Source: Ipomoea triloba (taxonomy: Eukaryota > Streptophyta > Magnoliopsida > Solanales > Convolvulaceae). From it: a stretch of DNA of 64,000 nt. The notes beneath the pieces were generated by a model. The model was not told the DNA's origin. It did not search any database and was given only the letters and a program-made list of their open reading frames with translations. Positions 10,403 to 20,339 of this stretch are shown in pieces (position 1 is the first letter of the stretch; each line of letters begins with the position of its first letter). A program made the position numbers and the translations under genes. The stretch is from positions 19,582,778-19,646,777 of the forward strand of contig NC_044923.1 in NCBI RefSeq assembly GCF_003576645.1, given 5' to 3'.

Positions 10403-12058
10403 TGTTAGGAACATACTGTAATAGGTTTTGATGATACCAAATGTAATGTTCAATCCCCTATGTCTCGATAGATAGGAAATATATGTAAGTTCGACAAGTA
10501 AACTATGAGCGAAAATACAACCGGGTAATTGAGCTCAACTCGGAAAATATTTAAGCTTAAGGTGAACTTGTTTGAACATCTTAGAAGTTTCGTGTTGTAA
10601 GCTTATAGATAGATCAGAAGAAGGCACGAGACATCACTGGAGGAATAAGGGTCTGCGAGACATCAACTAAGTCTCAATTCATAAGCAGAGTTCGAGAGAA
10701 GGAATCTCTCGAAACATCAATCCAATTCGAGACATGAGATCGAGACATCAAGTAGTCAAGACATCAATTTTTGGTCTCGATAGACTAGCACTTTTCCAAT
10801 GAACTGAACGGCAGTTAACACGCATAGATAAAGTAATCTAAGTTTGGAGAAAAAGAATATCATGGAGATAAAATATTAAGGAGGTGCTGACAAAGTATTA
10901 TGGGAAAATAGAACAGCCAGAAGTGGATGCCACGTCAGAACTCCACAACCAACGGATAGAAGATGCACCAATCAGAGGTCCGTCTTATTTCCTAAAACGA
11001 GGATCAATGGGAATATAAAAATAGTAACTTTTACCAAAAGAAGTAAGTGTAGTATGGACTCAAGATAGTGGAATATGGGATATTCACTACAAGACAAAAG
11101 GTTCAAGTTACAAGACCACCACTCCATGAAACATGCTAAATATATGCAAGTCCCATGATCGGCATGGGAGACAGATTTCAAACGGAATAATTTTCCCTCC
11201 AACGGAATTATTCCTCAACTCTCATATATAAGGACGTGAAGACACAAAATTGAGTAAGGTTCGAAAAATTCAAGCTATCATAAGAGGTGTCTAGTTCAAA
11301 CGTTCAAAAGTGCAAGTGCTTAATCTGGAATATCATACTTGATATTCATAACAGCGAGAAAACACATCTTAGTGTTTTGAGAGAGTTAAAAAGCTTAAAC
11401 TACTACACATCTAGAAGGTGACCGAAGCTGCACTACAAGGAAGATTATCCATCGAAAGCTTTTGGTCAGATTGGAGATTGTTACACTCAACTTGTGACAA
11501 CCGGAACAACCTTGATTTGGAGAAGGCAAGAAGAGGCGGAGTAACCTAGGAGCTGTCTTGTGAAGATCCTGAGGCTTGAGGCGGGCTTGGTGATCAAAAC
11601 TCAAGTGCTCGAGAGGTGGAGTAACAAGAAGCGGGGCGAAAAACCTGAGGCTTGAGGCGGGCTTCGTGATCAAAGCTCAAGCGCTCGATATTGTACTAAA
11701 AAGGGAAGTTTTAGTGCAATCCTTCTAGGGAGTTTCTAGAAGAAGAGTGGACGTAGGCGGGTTGGCTGAACCACTTAAAAATCTCTCTCGCATTTACTTT
11801 CTGTTTTTACCTCTCGCTAACTATCTCTCGAACTGCACTGCATATAACCACACCTCTCGAACTAACTCAAACTCGTGCAAATTAAAAGGGGTTAACTTTT
11901 CAGCTACGCATAAAACTTTGTCTTCATCTTGTGAGGTATCGGACCTAAACATCCTAAGTCCAATACACACGATAGGTCGAAAAAGATTTGCAAAAATCTT
12001 ATACAAGTCTATTCACCCCCGCCCTCTAGACTTGTACCCCATCCCATTGGGACCAACA
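10403..12058 (+). repeat. 3' LTR of Sirevirus A
   Basis: Starts TGTTAGGAACAT after the polypurine tract and ends GGGACCAACA. It matches the LTRs of element C along its length but is clearly diverged, so it belongs to an older or different subfamily. It contains many tctcga/tcgaga motifs near 10600-10780, a TATA box at 11225-11231, and copies of the ctcgagaggtggagtaac block near 11530-11690. The next five bases (acaac, 12059-12063) would be the target duplication; the partner is outside the window. Confidence 0.93.
11225..11231 (+). promoter_or_regulatory. LTR TATA box (element A)
   Basis: TATATAA in ctcatatataaggacgt, matched at 17072-17078 in the 5' LTR of element C and in reverse near 56810 in the solo LTR. 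This is the likely core promoter for genomic RNA. Confidence 0.6.
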
Positions 12059-12063
12059 ACAAC

Positions 12064-12735
12064 CACCATAGCCGCCGCCAATCCGGCTGGGTCCAACAGG
12101 ACCAAAGTATTCTCTCGCTCCTAATCTCCTCCCTCTCGGAGGAGGTTATGTACTTGGCGATCGAACGCTACACCGCCCGGGAGGTGTGGATCTCCATCGA
12201 AACGGCGCTCAGCTCCACCACCCGCGCCAGTTGCCTCAACCTGCTCAGTCGCCTTCAGGCCCTTCGACAAGGCGACATGTCACCGGCGGAATACCTCTGC
12301 AAGGCATAACTGATCGTGGAAGATCTAGCGTTGGCTGGTTGGTCGATCTCATTGGATGAACAGAACCTATATGTGTTCCGTGGTCTCTAGCCAGAATACA
12401 TATCCATGGCTGCCTCGCTAGCAGTGATAGGTACTCCTGTCACCCTACCGCAACTGGCAGATTACCTACAGGCGCAAGAGTTCATTTACTCCGATGACTA
12501 TCTGTCGGGATGTGCTCCGGTCGTGACTCCAATGGCGATGATTGCGAATCGCGGCCGACGGCAACACGGTGACAGTGGCAGGCAACATCGTGGCGGAGGT
12601 CGGTAGCGCGGTGGTGGCAGGTGGAATAGTGGGCGAGGCAGAACCAGGTCTCCGAGATGTCAGATTTGTCGCTCCAATGGACATACGGTCGTGTTCTACT
12701 ATCGCCCCTACAGTGAGCAACCACCGCAGGCACAC
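12064..12735 (+). pseudogene. Copia B gag (fragment)
   Basis: Translates as a copia gag core (UBN2-type): leucine-rich helices around 12140-12300 including LNLLSRLQALRQGD, then a run around 12406-12600 ending in an RGGGR-rich tail. A degenerate zinc knuckle (CQICRSNGH, the next Cys replaced by Tyr) is at about 12660-12690. Stops interrupt the frame near 12307, 12388 and 12604. The N-terminus is missing where element A sits. Confidence 0.75.
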
Positions 12736-12740
12736 ATGGC

Positions 12741-14145
12741 CGTGAACGGCGATGGGGCCTCCGTCGCCGCTGATTCAGTTGCATGGCACCCAAACATCGG
12801 AGCCACCTCTCATGCGACGCCGGACTCCAGCATGTTGTCTCGCTCCGAGGACTACACTGGTGGTGATGTCTTGCGAGCCGGAGATGCATGGTATAGGTTT
12901 AGTTATATCCCGTGTTGGTTATTCAGCGATCCCCACTGTCTCTAAACCTTTACATCTGTCTCGTATTTTACATGTCCCACAGTTGTCTGTACCATTATTA
13001 TCTGTTTACCAGTTTACAACTGATAATAATGTCTTTTTTTGAATTCCATTCTGATTCATTTTTTGTTAACGACTGCACCACCATGGAGGTACTGCTTAAA
13101 AGGCCTAGTTTCGGTGGTCTGTATTAGATGTCCATTCCACGGTCACACATTGCTTTCCTATCAGCCCGTGCGTCTCCAGTTGTATGGCACCGACAATTAG
13201 GCCACCCCAATGATCGTGCCCTTCATCGTGTTCTCCAAGACTGTCCTGTTATTTCTCATAAAACTGGATCCCCGAAACATTGTTCAGCCTGTCAACTCGG
13301 CAAATCATCATGTTTCCCGTTAGATAGAATAATTACTTCTAGTAATAATATTTTAGATCTTGTGTACTAAGATATTTGGGGTTTGGCACCCGTTGTTTCT
13401 GCCGAGGGTTACCGTTATTTTGTGATGTTCGTAGATGATAGCACGTGTTTTTGTTGGTTTTATCCCCTTCGTGTAAAAACTGACATTTATAAAGTTTTTG
13501 ATTATTTTTGGGCCATGGTAGAACGTCTGTTTTCACGCTCTATCAAGGCCATTCAGTCTGATTTAGGGGGCAAATACCGCCGACTGCATACACTTTTCCA
13601 AACCCTAGGGATTGTGCATAGGCAAACATGTGCTTACACGCACGAACAAAACGGCCGGGTCGAACGCTGGCATCGACACATTGTTGAAACCGACCTTGCT
13701 CTCTTAGCTGAAAGCTCGGTACCACTAAAACACTGGGACTCAGCGTTTGAAACTGCAACCTATCTTATCAATCACCTGCCATCCTCAGTCCTAAACTTTG
13801 TTATTCCTCATTACAGGCTCTATCGCACACCCCCCCACATATACCTTTCTTAAAGTCTTCGGATGTCTCTGTTTTCCATACTTACGTCCATACAATCATC
13901 ATAAAATTGAGTACCGCTCGACGCCGTGTATCTTCCTAGGTTATCCTACGTCTTTTCGGGGCTATCGCTGTTTAAATATCAACACAGGAAAAACCTTTAT
14001 CTGTCGCCATGTTAGATTTGACGAATCTGTCTTTCCTTTTGCTGCAGTCTCCTCTATACAGGATCCAGGCACACCGCCCGAGGTTGACCCAGCATGGGGT
14101 TCGAGCCCAGTCACTTCTATAGCACTTGGCTTGTTGTCCTCCTGA
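12741..14145 (+). pseudogene. Copia B protease and integrase (broken)
   Basis: The protease motif is read as WHPNIGATSHATPD near 12783; the family has D-T-G here, so the catalytic aspartate is changed to Asn. The pre-integrase zinc region follows (WHRQLGHPN...CSACQLGK, 13180-13310). Next is the integrase core (FVDDSTCFCW near 13430; SDLGGKY near 13560; EQNGRVERWHRH near 13640). A GKKR-like C-terminal stretch of about 95 residues lies at 13850-14145. Stops at 13125, 13368 and 13851 and at least one frameshift separate the pieces. Confidence 0.8.
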
Positions 14146-14313
14146 TCCGCTAAGCCACTAGCTATACACGGCCCCCGCTCACACCCAGCAACTACAAGTA
14201 ATCCTCATTCTCACACCACGTCACCAGATACTGACAGTGCTGAGTCTTTGGCCACAGAAAGCTCCCGCGCAAGATTTAGTGACACATAGGGGACACAATA
14301 ATGGGGCTATTGC

Positions 14314-16220
14314 ATGCGCTTACAACACATGACTCGGGGAACAGGTGAACAATTTTTTGCTCTATCTACCACCGAAGGATCACCGGACCTTACCTGTTAC
14401 ACGCAAGCTGTTAGTCAGCCGCAGTGGCGAGATGCCATGGACAAAGAATTCAATGCCCTACTTCATAAAAACACGTGGGAGTTGGTTCCTCCGCAACCGG
14501 GTATGAATGTGATCGGGTGTAAGTGGGTCTACCACACTAAACGGAAAGCTGACGGGTTAATAAAGCGCCACAAGGCCCGCTTTGTAGCAAAGAGTTTCAA
14601 TCGACACTTTTAGCCGTTGTATCTACCACCGAAGGATCACCGGACCTTACCTGTTACACGCAAGCTGTTAGTCAGCCGCAGTGGCGAGATGCCATGGACA
14701 AAGAATTCAATGCCCTACTTCATAAAAACACGTGGGAGTTGGTTCCTCCGCAACCGGGTATGAATGTGATCGGGTGTAAGTGGGTCTACCACACTAAACG
14801 GAAAGCTGACGGGTTAATAAAGCGCCACAAGGCCCGCTTTGTAGCAAAGAGTTTCAATCGACACTTTTAGCCGTTGTATCTACCACCGAAGGATCACCGG
14901 ACCTTACCTGTTACACGCAAGCTGTTAGTCAGCCGCAGTGGCGAGATGCCATGGACAAAGAATTCAATGCCCTACTTCATAAAAACACGTGGGAGTTGGT
15001 TCCTCCGCAACCGGGTATGAATGTGATCGGGTGTAAGTGGGTCTACCACACTAAACGGAAAGCTGACGGGTTAATAAAGCGCCACAAGGCCCGCTTTGTA
15101 GCAAAGAGTTTCAATCGACACTTTTAGCCGTTGTATCTACCACCGAAGGATCACCGGACCTTACCTGTTACACGCAAGCTGTTAGTCAGCCGCAGTGGCG
15201 AGATGCCATGGACAAAGAATTCAATGCCCTACTTCATAAAAACACGTGGGAGTTGGTTCCTCCGCAACCGGGTATGAATGTGATCGGGTGTAAGTGGGTC
15301 TACCACACTAAACGGAAAGCTGACGGGTTAATAAAGCGCCACAAGGCCCGCTTTGTAGCAAAGAGTTTCAATCGACACTTTTAGCCTTGTTGTCAAACCA
15401 ACAACGGTGCGACAGCTGTTTTCTTTTGCAATATCTCGGGGGTGGACTCTACGACAGCTTGATGTTCACAATGCCTTTCTAAACGAGCATTTGTCTGAAA
15501 CCATCTTCATGTGTCAGCCACCGGGATATGAGGATCCCGGCCACCCGGACTATGTTTGCCACTTACGTCGATCTCTGTATGGTTTCAAACAAGCGCCGAG
15601 GGCGTGGTTTAAGCGGCTTCACGACTTTCTTCTTTCTGCAGGTTTCACTGCATCCAAAACTGATGTGTCCCTGTTCCACTACTCTACAGGGTCATCCCGT
15701 GTTTTCCCGACATTATAATGATGGGCACAGATTCGGCTCTTCTCGACACATTACTTGGGCGGTTATCCACTGTGTTTAAAATCAGGGACTTAGGCACACT
15801 TAATTTCTTCCTCGGGATTGAGACTCTGGCCGTTGATGGAGCTATTATTATGTCATTGCGCCGTTATATGGGTGACATATTAAATCGTGCCGGCATGACT
15901 GACTGTAAGCCACTTGCCACTCCAGCTGTTGCCTCTCAGTCTTCAGCCTCGACAGACGAGCTATTTGACAATCCCACGCAATACAGACGCATCACTGGGG
16001 CACTACAATACTTGACGATAACCAGGCCGGACCTTTCCTACTTGGTCAATCGCTTGTGCCAGTCCATGCACGCTCCGATGAATGAACACTATGGCCTACT
16101 TAAACGTGTGCTACGTTATGTTAATGGGACACTTACGTATGGTCTATGCCTGACGCCTTCATCCTCCACCGACATACATGCTTACTCGGACTCTGATTGG
16201 GCTGGTTGTCCAGTTGATCG
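14314..16220 (+). pseudogene. Copia B reverse transcriptase and RNase H, interrupted
   Basis: RT begins at WRDAMDKEFNALLHKNTWELV (14430-14490) and continues after a repeat array at 15385. There it shows [12 protein letters not shown] and [11 protein letters not shown]. The catalytic YVDD is gone: the sequence reads through vfp then DIIMMGTDS around 15700-15730 with a frameshift, so a short piece holding YVDD was lost or mutated. RNase H starts at about 16160 (YSDSDWAGCPVDR) and is cut by element C. Confidence 0.85.
14364..15387 (+). repeat. 257-bp tandem repeat, four units, in copia B RT
   Basis: The block starting atctaccaccgaagg occurs at 14364, 14621, 14878 and 15135, all 257 bp apart, and the copies look identical by eye. 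257 is not a multiple of three, and every unit carries a stop (ttttag), so the array destroys the RT frame. The joint lies at a short similarity between ttttgctct and ttttagccg. Confidence 0.95.
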
Positions 16221-16439
16221 TGTTAGGAACATCATGTAATAGGTTTTGATGATACCAACTGTTAAGTAAGAATCCCCAAGTCTCGATACATAGGCAAAAC
16301 AATGTAAGTTCGATAAGTAAACTAAGAGCGAAAATACAACCGGGTAATTTGAGCTCAACTCGGGAAATATTTAAGCTTAAGGTAAACTTGTTTGAACAAC
16401 TTAGAAGTTTTCGTGTTGTAAGCAAACAGATAGATCAGA

Positions 16440-16640
16440 AGCAGGCACGAGACAACTCTGGAGGAATAAGGGTCTACGAGACATCAACTAAGTCTCGAGA
16501 CACAAGCCAAGTTCGAGAGGTAAGGACCTCTCGATATACCTATCGAGTTCGAGACGTAAAGAATATTCGAGAGATAGACCTCTCGATACATGGGATTGAA
16601 ACATCAAGTGGTCGAGACATCTTTTATGGTCTCGATAAAC
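16440..16640 (+). promoter_or_regulatory. Inverted TCGAGA/TCTCGA motif cluster in LTR U3
   Basis: About ten copies of tcgaga, tctcga, gagacat or tcgagag in both orientations within 200 bp upstream of the LTR TATA box. Maize Sireviruses are known to carry dense palindromic repeat arrays in their LTRs (Bousios and colleagues); this cluster may be the equivalent with a different core. Function is inferred. Confidence 0.55.
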
Positions 16641-17071
16641 CGACACTTCTCCAAGAGGCTGAATGTTAGTCAACATATGCAGATAAAATACTCTAAGTTT
16701 GGAGAAGAAGAATATCATGGAGATAAAATATTGAAGAGGTGCTGAGCGGGAGGTTTCAAATGGACGGAAGTGGATGACACGTCAGACCTCCACCACAAAC
16801 GGTCAAGAAGTGCACCAATCCTGAAGTGGTCAGATTCCCCAAACAAGGAATGATGGGAACATAAAAAGAGAAACTTTATCCAAAAGAAGCAAGTGAAGCA
16901 TGGACTCAAGAAAGTGGAATATGGAATATTCACTACAAAACAAAAGGCTCAAGTTACAAGACCACTACTCCATGAAAAATGCTGAAATTGTGCAAAGACC
17001 CATGTTCGGCGTGGGAGACCAATTTCAAACGGAATAGTTTTCCCTCCAACGGAACTATTCTTCTACTCTCA

Positions 17072-17078
17072 TATATAA
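17072..17078 (+). promoter_or_regulatory. LTR TATA box (element C, 5' LTR)
   Basis: TATATAA in ctcatatataaggacgt, conserved in all four complete LTRs of this family in the window. Likely start region for genomic RNA. Confidence 0.6.
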
Positions 17079-18014
17079 GGACGTAAAGACACAGAAGATA
17101 AATAGTGGTGAAAAGAAGGGGTTGTGAAAGAGGTGTCTGATAAAACGTTCCAGTGCAAAGTGCTTAACTTGGAATATCATCCTGATATTCAATACAGCGA
17201 GAGAACACATCTTAGTGTTCGAAGAGAGTTACAAAGCTAAACTGTCATACATCCAGAAGGTGACCAAAGCTGCTCTACATTGAAGCTGATTCAACGATAG
17301 CTTGTGGTCAGATTGGAGCCTGTTACATTCAACTGTGACAAACAAAAACACCTTGCTTTGGATTAAGCAAGAGAGGTGGAGTAACCTGGCAGCTGTCCGA
17401 GTGAAAGAAACCTGAGGCTTGACGCGGGCTTGGTGATCAAAGGTCAAGTGCTCGAGAGGTGGAGTAGCTGGAAGCGGGGAGAAAGACCTTGGAGAGGCGG
17501 AGTAACCTGGGAGCTGTCTTGTGAAGATCCTGAGGCTTGAGGCGGGCTTGGTGATCAAAGCTCAAGTGCTCGAGAGGTGGAGTAACAAGAAGCGGGGCGA
17601 AAAACCTGAGGCTTAAGGCGGGCTTCGTGATCAAAGCTCAAGCGCTCGATATTGTACTAAATAAGGGAAGTTTTTAGTGCAATCCTTCCAGGGAGTTTCT
17701 GGAAGAAGAGTGGACGTAGGCGGGTTGGCCGAACCACTTAAAAATCTCTCTTGCATTTACTTACTGTTTTTTATCTCTCGCTAACCTCTCGATTGCACTG
17801 CACATAAACGCACCTCTCGAACTAACTACTCGTGCTAACTAAAAGGGGATAACATTTCCGCTGCGCATAAAACTTTGTCTTCACCTCGTGAGGTATCGAA
17901 CCTAAACATCCTAAGTTCAATACACACGAGAGGTCGAAAAGATTTGCAAAATCTTATACAAGTCTATTCACCCCCCCCTCTAGACTTGTACCCCATCCCC
18001 TTGGGACCAACAAT

Positions 18015-18026
18015 TGGGATCAGAGC
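18015..18026 (+). other. Primer binding site (initiator Met tRNA)
   Basis: tgggatcagagc starts two bases after the 5' LTR. It matches the usual copia PBS tggtatcagagc, complementary to the 3' end of plant initiator methionine tRNA, with one change (T to G at the fourth base). Confidence 0.8.
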
Positions 18027-18125
18027 GAGTTCTCTGATCGATATAAACCTTTGTTTATATTGCCTAGAGATCCTTCTTTGAAAAATCTTCTTAAATATTT
18101 TCAAAGCACGAGATAAGTTTTCAAT

Positions 18126-20339
18126 ATGGACAGCATGTTGTCGAGACATCTTCTCTTTGATCTTAGCAGGTTTGACGACTGGAAAACACGCATGCTTGCG
18201 TACTTATCAGCCCTCCATGATGAGATGGCCGAGGTTATAACTTCTGGACCAGTCAAGATCCTAATGGTTAATACTGCTGCAGTTCAAACCCAAGAAACAC
18301 CAAAGTACATCCCAAAACCTAGGGAAGAATGGACCAGTGATGATAGGAAGAGAAACAACCTGGACAATATTGCCAAGGATATTCTCTTCCCAAAAGTGAG
18401 GAAGTGCAAAACGGCAAAAGAGGTATGGGATACTTTGATGTTAATTGGTGAAGGTGACGAACAGGAAAATGAAAACAAGCTCACCGTGGCCATGAAGAAG
18501 TTCGAAGACTTCAAGATGAAGCCAGGAGAGAGCATCGACAGCATGGAGTCTCGGTTCATGAAGCTCACAACCGAGATCAGTGACCTTGAAAAGGAGATCC
18601 CACAAAAGGAGCTGAACCTGAAGGTCTTACGTGGCCTCACTAAGGAGTGGGAAGTAAAGGTGATCACGATGAGAGATCACCGAGATCTGAAGGAAACCAC
18701 AACAGACAAACTCTTCCGGGATCTCAAAGCCTTCGAGTTCGAGATGTTCCCAAGAGATGAGGACATTGTGGATCGACGAAACGTAGCACTTGTTGCTGAG
18801 CAACCATCCACATCTTCAAGGTCAGACTCTAATCCTATGAATGTTATGTCTGACGAACAGTTTGCTCTCTTTGTGAGAAAGTTCAGGAAATACATGAAGA
18901 TGAACCAGGAGAGCAACAAAAGTTCACCTTCCTCCTCAAGAAGGAAAAATGAGAGATATCCATCCAGAAGGACGGAGGAGGAAAATCAGGGTCTATGCTA
19001 CAACTGTAGAAGACCGGGACATTTCAAGGCCGAATGCCCTTACCCACCAGTAAGCAAACATCAGGGCCAAGAAGGCAAGGATTCCAAGAGAATAGAGGAA
19101 TCCAGGGAGAAGCCAACACAAGGTGGCTTCAAAGGATCATCAAAGACGTATCAGCGCAGGAAGGCGCTTGTTGCTGAAGAATTCGAGAGGACAATCGAGG
19201 AGTCCGAGACGTCGAGCTCCAGCGAAAGCAGCAGCAGCTCAGAGGATGAGAGGGGGCTCATCTGCTTATACACCGAGGAAGAGGAGAATCAATGCCTAAT
19301 GGCCATTGACAACGAGGTAACCTCTACTCCTACATCTCGCTGCTCTACTTCTACCTCTCGTTGTTCTTCATTTAAAAGCGATGAGGACCCCTTCGAGATG
19401 TTGGAATCGCTCAGAAGGAACCTTAACATCGCCAATAGCACTCATGCTAGAGTGATGGATGAAAACAGCAAGCTAACTGCTGAAAGAGATATGCTTAAGA
19501 ACGTCTCGAAAGAGAATTTGGAGCTGACTCTCAAAGTAAGTGAGTTAGAAGCCAAAGTAATCCTACTATCTGAAGAGTGCAAAGCTCGAGAGACGAGAGA
19601 GCTTAATCTTCGAAAGGTCATAGCATCATACACTAATTCCTCCAAAGCTATGGAGAAATTGGTGGTTGATCACAGACCTACAAGTGATAGAACCGGTCTA
19701 GGGTTCCATCAAGACCATCTCTCGAGAGATAAACAGACCAATGGTTTGGGAACTTCAAGAAATGGAGGATCTCAACCCAAACCAAATAAAGGTCATAAAG
19801 GACCAACAGAAAAGACCAGAGTAGCTATTCATAAACCGTCCCTATACACCAGCAATGGAAAGTATAGGAAAGCTACGAAGAATGGCCGGGTAAACAATAT
19901 CGAGAGATCACCTTGCTATCTCTCGCAAGGCCATTCCAAGTACAAAAAGAGCTACACTCCATATAATGCACCTCAAGGCAAATATGGAAGGTCTGAGATC
20001 CATATAGTTAGGAACTCACGGATGGAGAAAGGAAGACTCTATCCATCTAGTGAGAATTGGTCATCAAATCACAGGTTCTGGAAGAAATCTCACTTTCAGC
20101 AATTTCACATGACCAAACAGCGTATGAAAGGCATGGTGCATAAGCCGGTCGAAAAGTCTCTACCTAAGTTGATTTATGCACCAAAGAGGCCTAAAACCTT
20201 TGCTAGCATTCCTTATAATTATCAAACGTACAATGGCTACATTGCGCCTAGGCCTGGAATAATGGGCACAAGGTATAAATGGATGCCTAAACTCACTAAC
20301 CCACCAGGACCCAAAGTTTGGGTACCTAAACTTGCTTGA
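18126..20339 (+). CDS. Sirevirus C Gag
   Basis: 737 codons, intact. The N-terminus (MDSMLSRHLLFDL) leads into a copia gag region with W-K-x-R-M-x-A-Y-L and a UBN2-type helical core (about residues 1-220). A CCHC zinc knuckle CYNCRRPGHFKAEC lies at about residues 291-304 and binds RNA in the capsid. A serine/glutamate-rich acidic tract (SETSSSSESSSSSEDE) sits near 360, then a predicted coiled coil at about 420-510 and a basic tail. The 700+ residue length with a long C-terminal extension is typical of Sireviruses. Start: first ATG, 113 bp after the LTR. The TGA at 20337-20339 puts pol in the -1 frame. Confidence 0.92.
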   Translation: MDSMLSRHLLFDLSRFDDWKTRMLAYLSALHDEMAEVITSGPVKILMVNTAAVQTQETPKYIPKPREEWTSDDRKRNNLDNIAKDILFPKVRKCKTAKEVWDTLMLIGEGDEQENENKLTVAMKKFEDFKMKPGESIDSMESRFMKLTTEISDLEKEIPQKELNLKVLRGLTKEWEVKVITMRDHRDLKETTTDKLFRDLKAFEFEMFPRDEDIVDRRNVALVAEQPSTSSRSDSNPMNVMSDEQFALFVRKFRKYMKMNQESNKSSPSSSRRKNERYPSRRTEEENQGLCYNCRRPGHFKAECPYPPVSKHQGQEGKDSKRIEESREKPTQGGFKGSSKTYQRRKALVAEEFERTIEESETSSSSESSSSSEDERGLICLYTEEEENQCLMAIDNEVTSTPTSRCSTSTSRCSSFKSDEDPFEMLESLRRNLNIANSTHARVMDENSKLTAERDMLKNVSKENLELTLKVSELEAKVILLSEECKARETRELNLRKVIASYTNSSKAMEKLVVDHRPTSDRTGLGFHQDHLSRDKQTNGLGTSRNGGSQPKPNKGHKGPTEKTRVAIHKPSLYTSNGKYRKATKNGRVNNIERSPCYLSQGHSKYKKSYTPYNAPQGKYGRSEIHIVRNSRMEKGRLYPSSENWSSNHRFWKKSHFQQFHMTKQRMKGMVHKPVEKSLPKLIYAPKRPKTFASIPYNYQTYNGYIAPRPGIMGTRYKWMPKLTNPPGPKVWVPKLA

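Larger units (their letters stand above)
12059..16220 (+). mobile_element. Degenerate copia element B, 5' portion
   Basis: Gag, protease, integrase and RT/RNase H pieces of one Ty1/copia element in order on the plus strand, with many stops and frameshifts. It differs from the Sireviruses: shorter spacers, no env-like ORF and a more GC-rich gag. Its start is cut by the 3' LTR of element A. Its RNase H is cut at 16220 by element C and resumes at 30443. B is therefore the older host of nested insertions. Confidence 0.92.
16221..18012 (+). repeat. 5' LTR of Sirevirus C
   Basis: TGTTAGGAAC...GGGACCAACA. Features: a dense cluster of TCTCGA/TCGAGA motifs at 16440-16640; a TATA box at 17072-17078; and an imperfect tandem block at about 17340-17650 built on ctcgagaggtggagtaac with gaggcttg-gcgggcttg. 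A run of C follows at about 17971-17979. Confidence 0.96.

Noticed and set aside
14364..15387. Regular direct repeats as a possible CRISPR-like array
   Set aside because: Units are contiguous with no spacers, lie inside a reverse transcriptase, and the genome is a plant's.
17229..17558. Open frames on the minus strand of the LTRs (also near 11395, 28591, 29656, 56353)
   Set aside because: They recur in every LTR copy because the LTRs are repeats; no domain, and they follow the tandem ctcgagaggtgg blocks.
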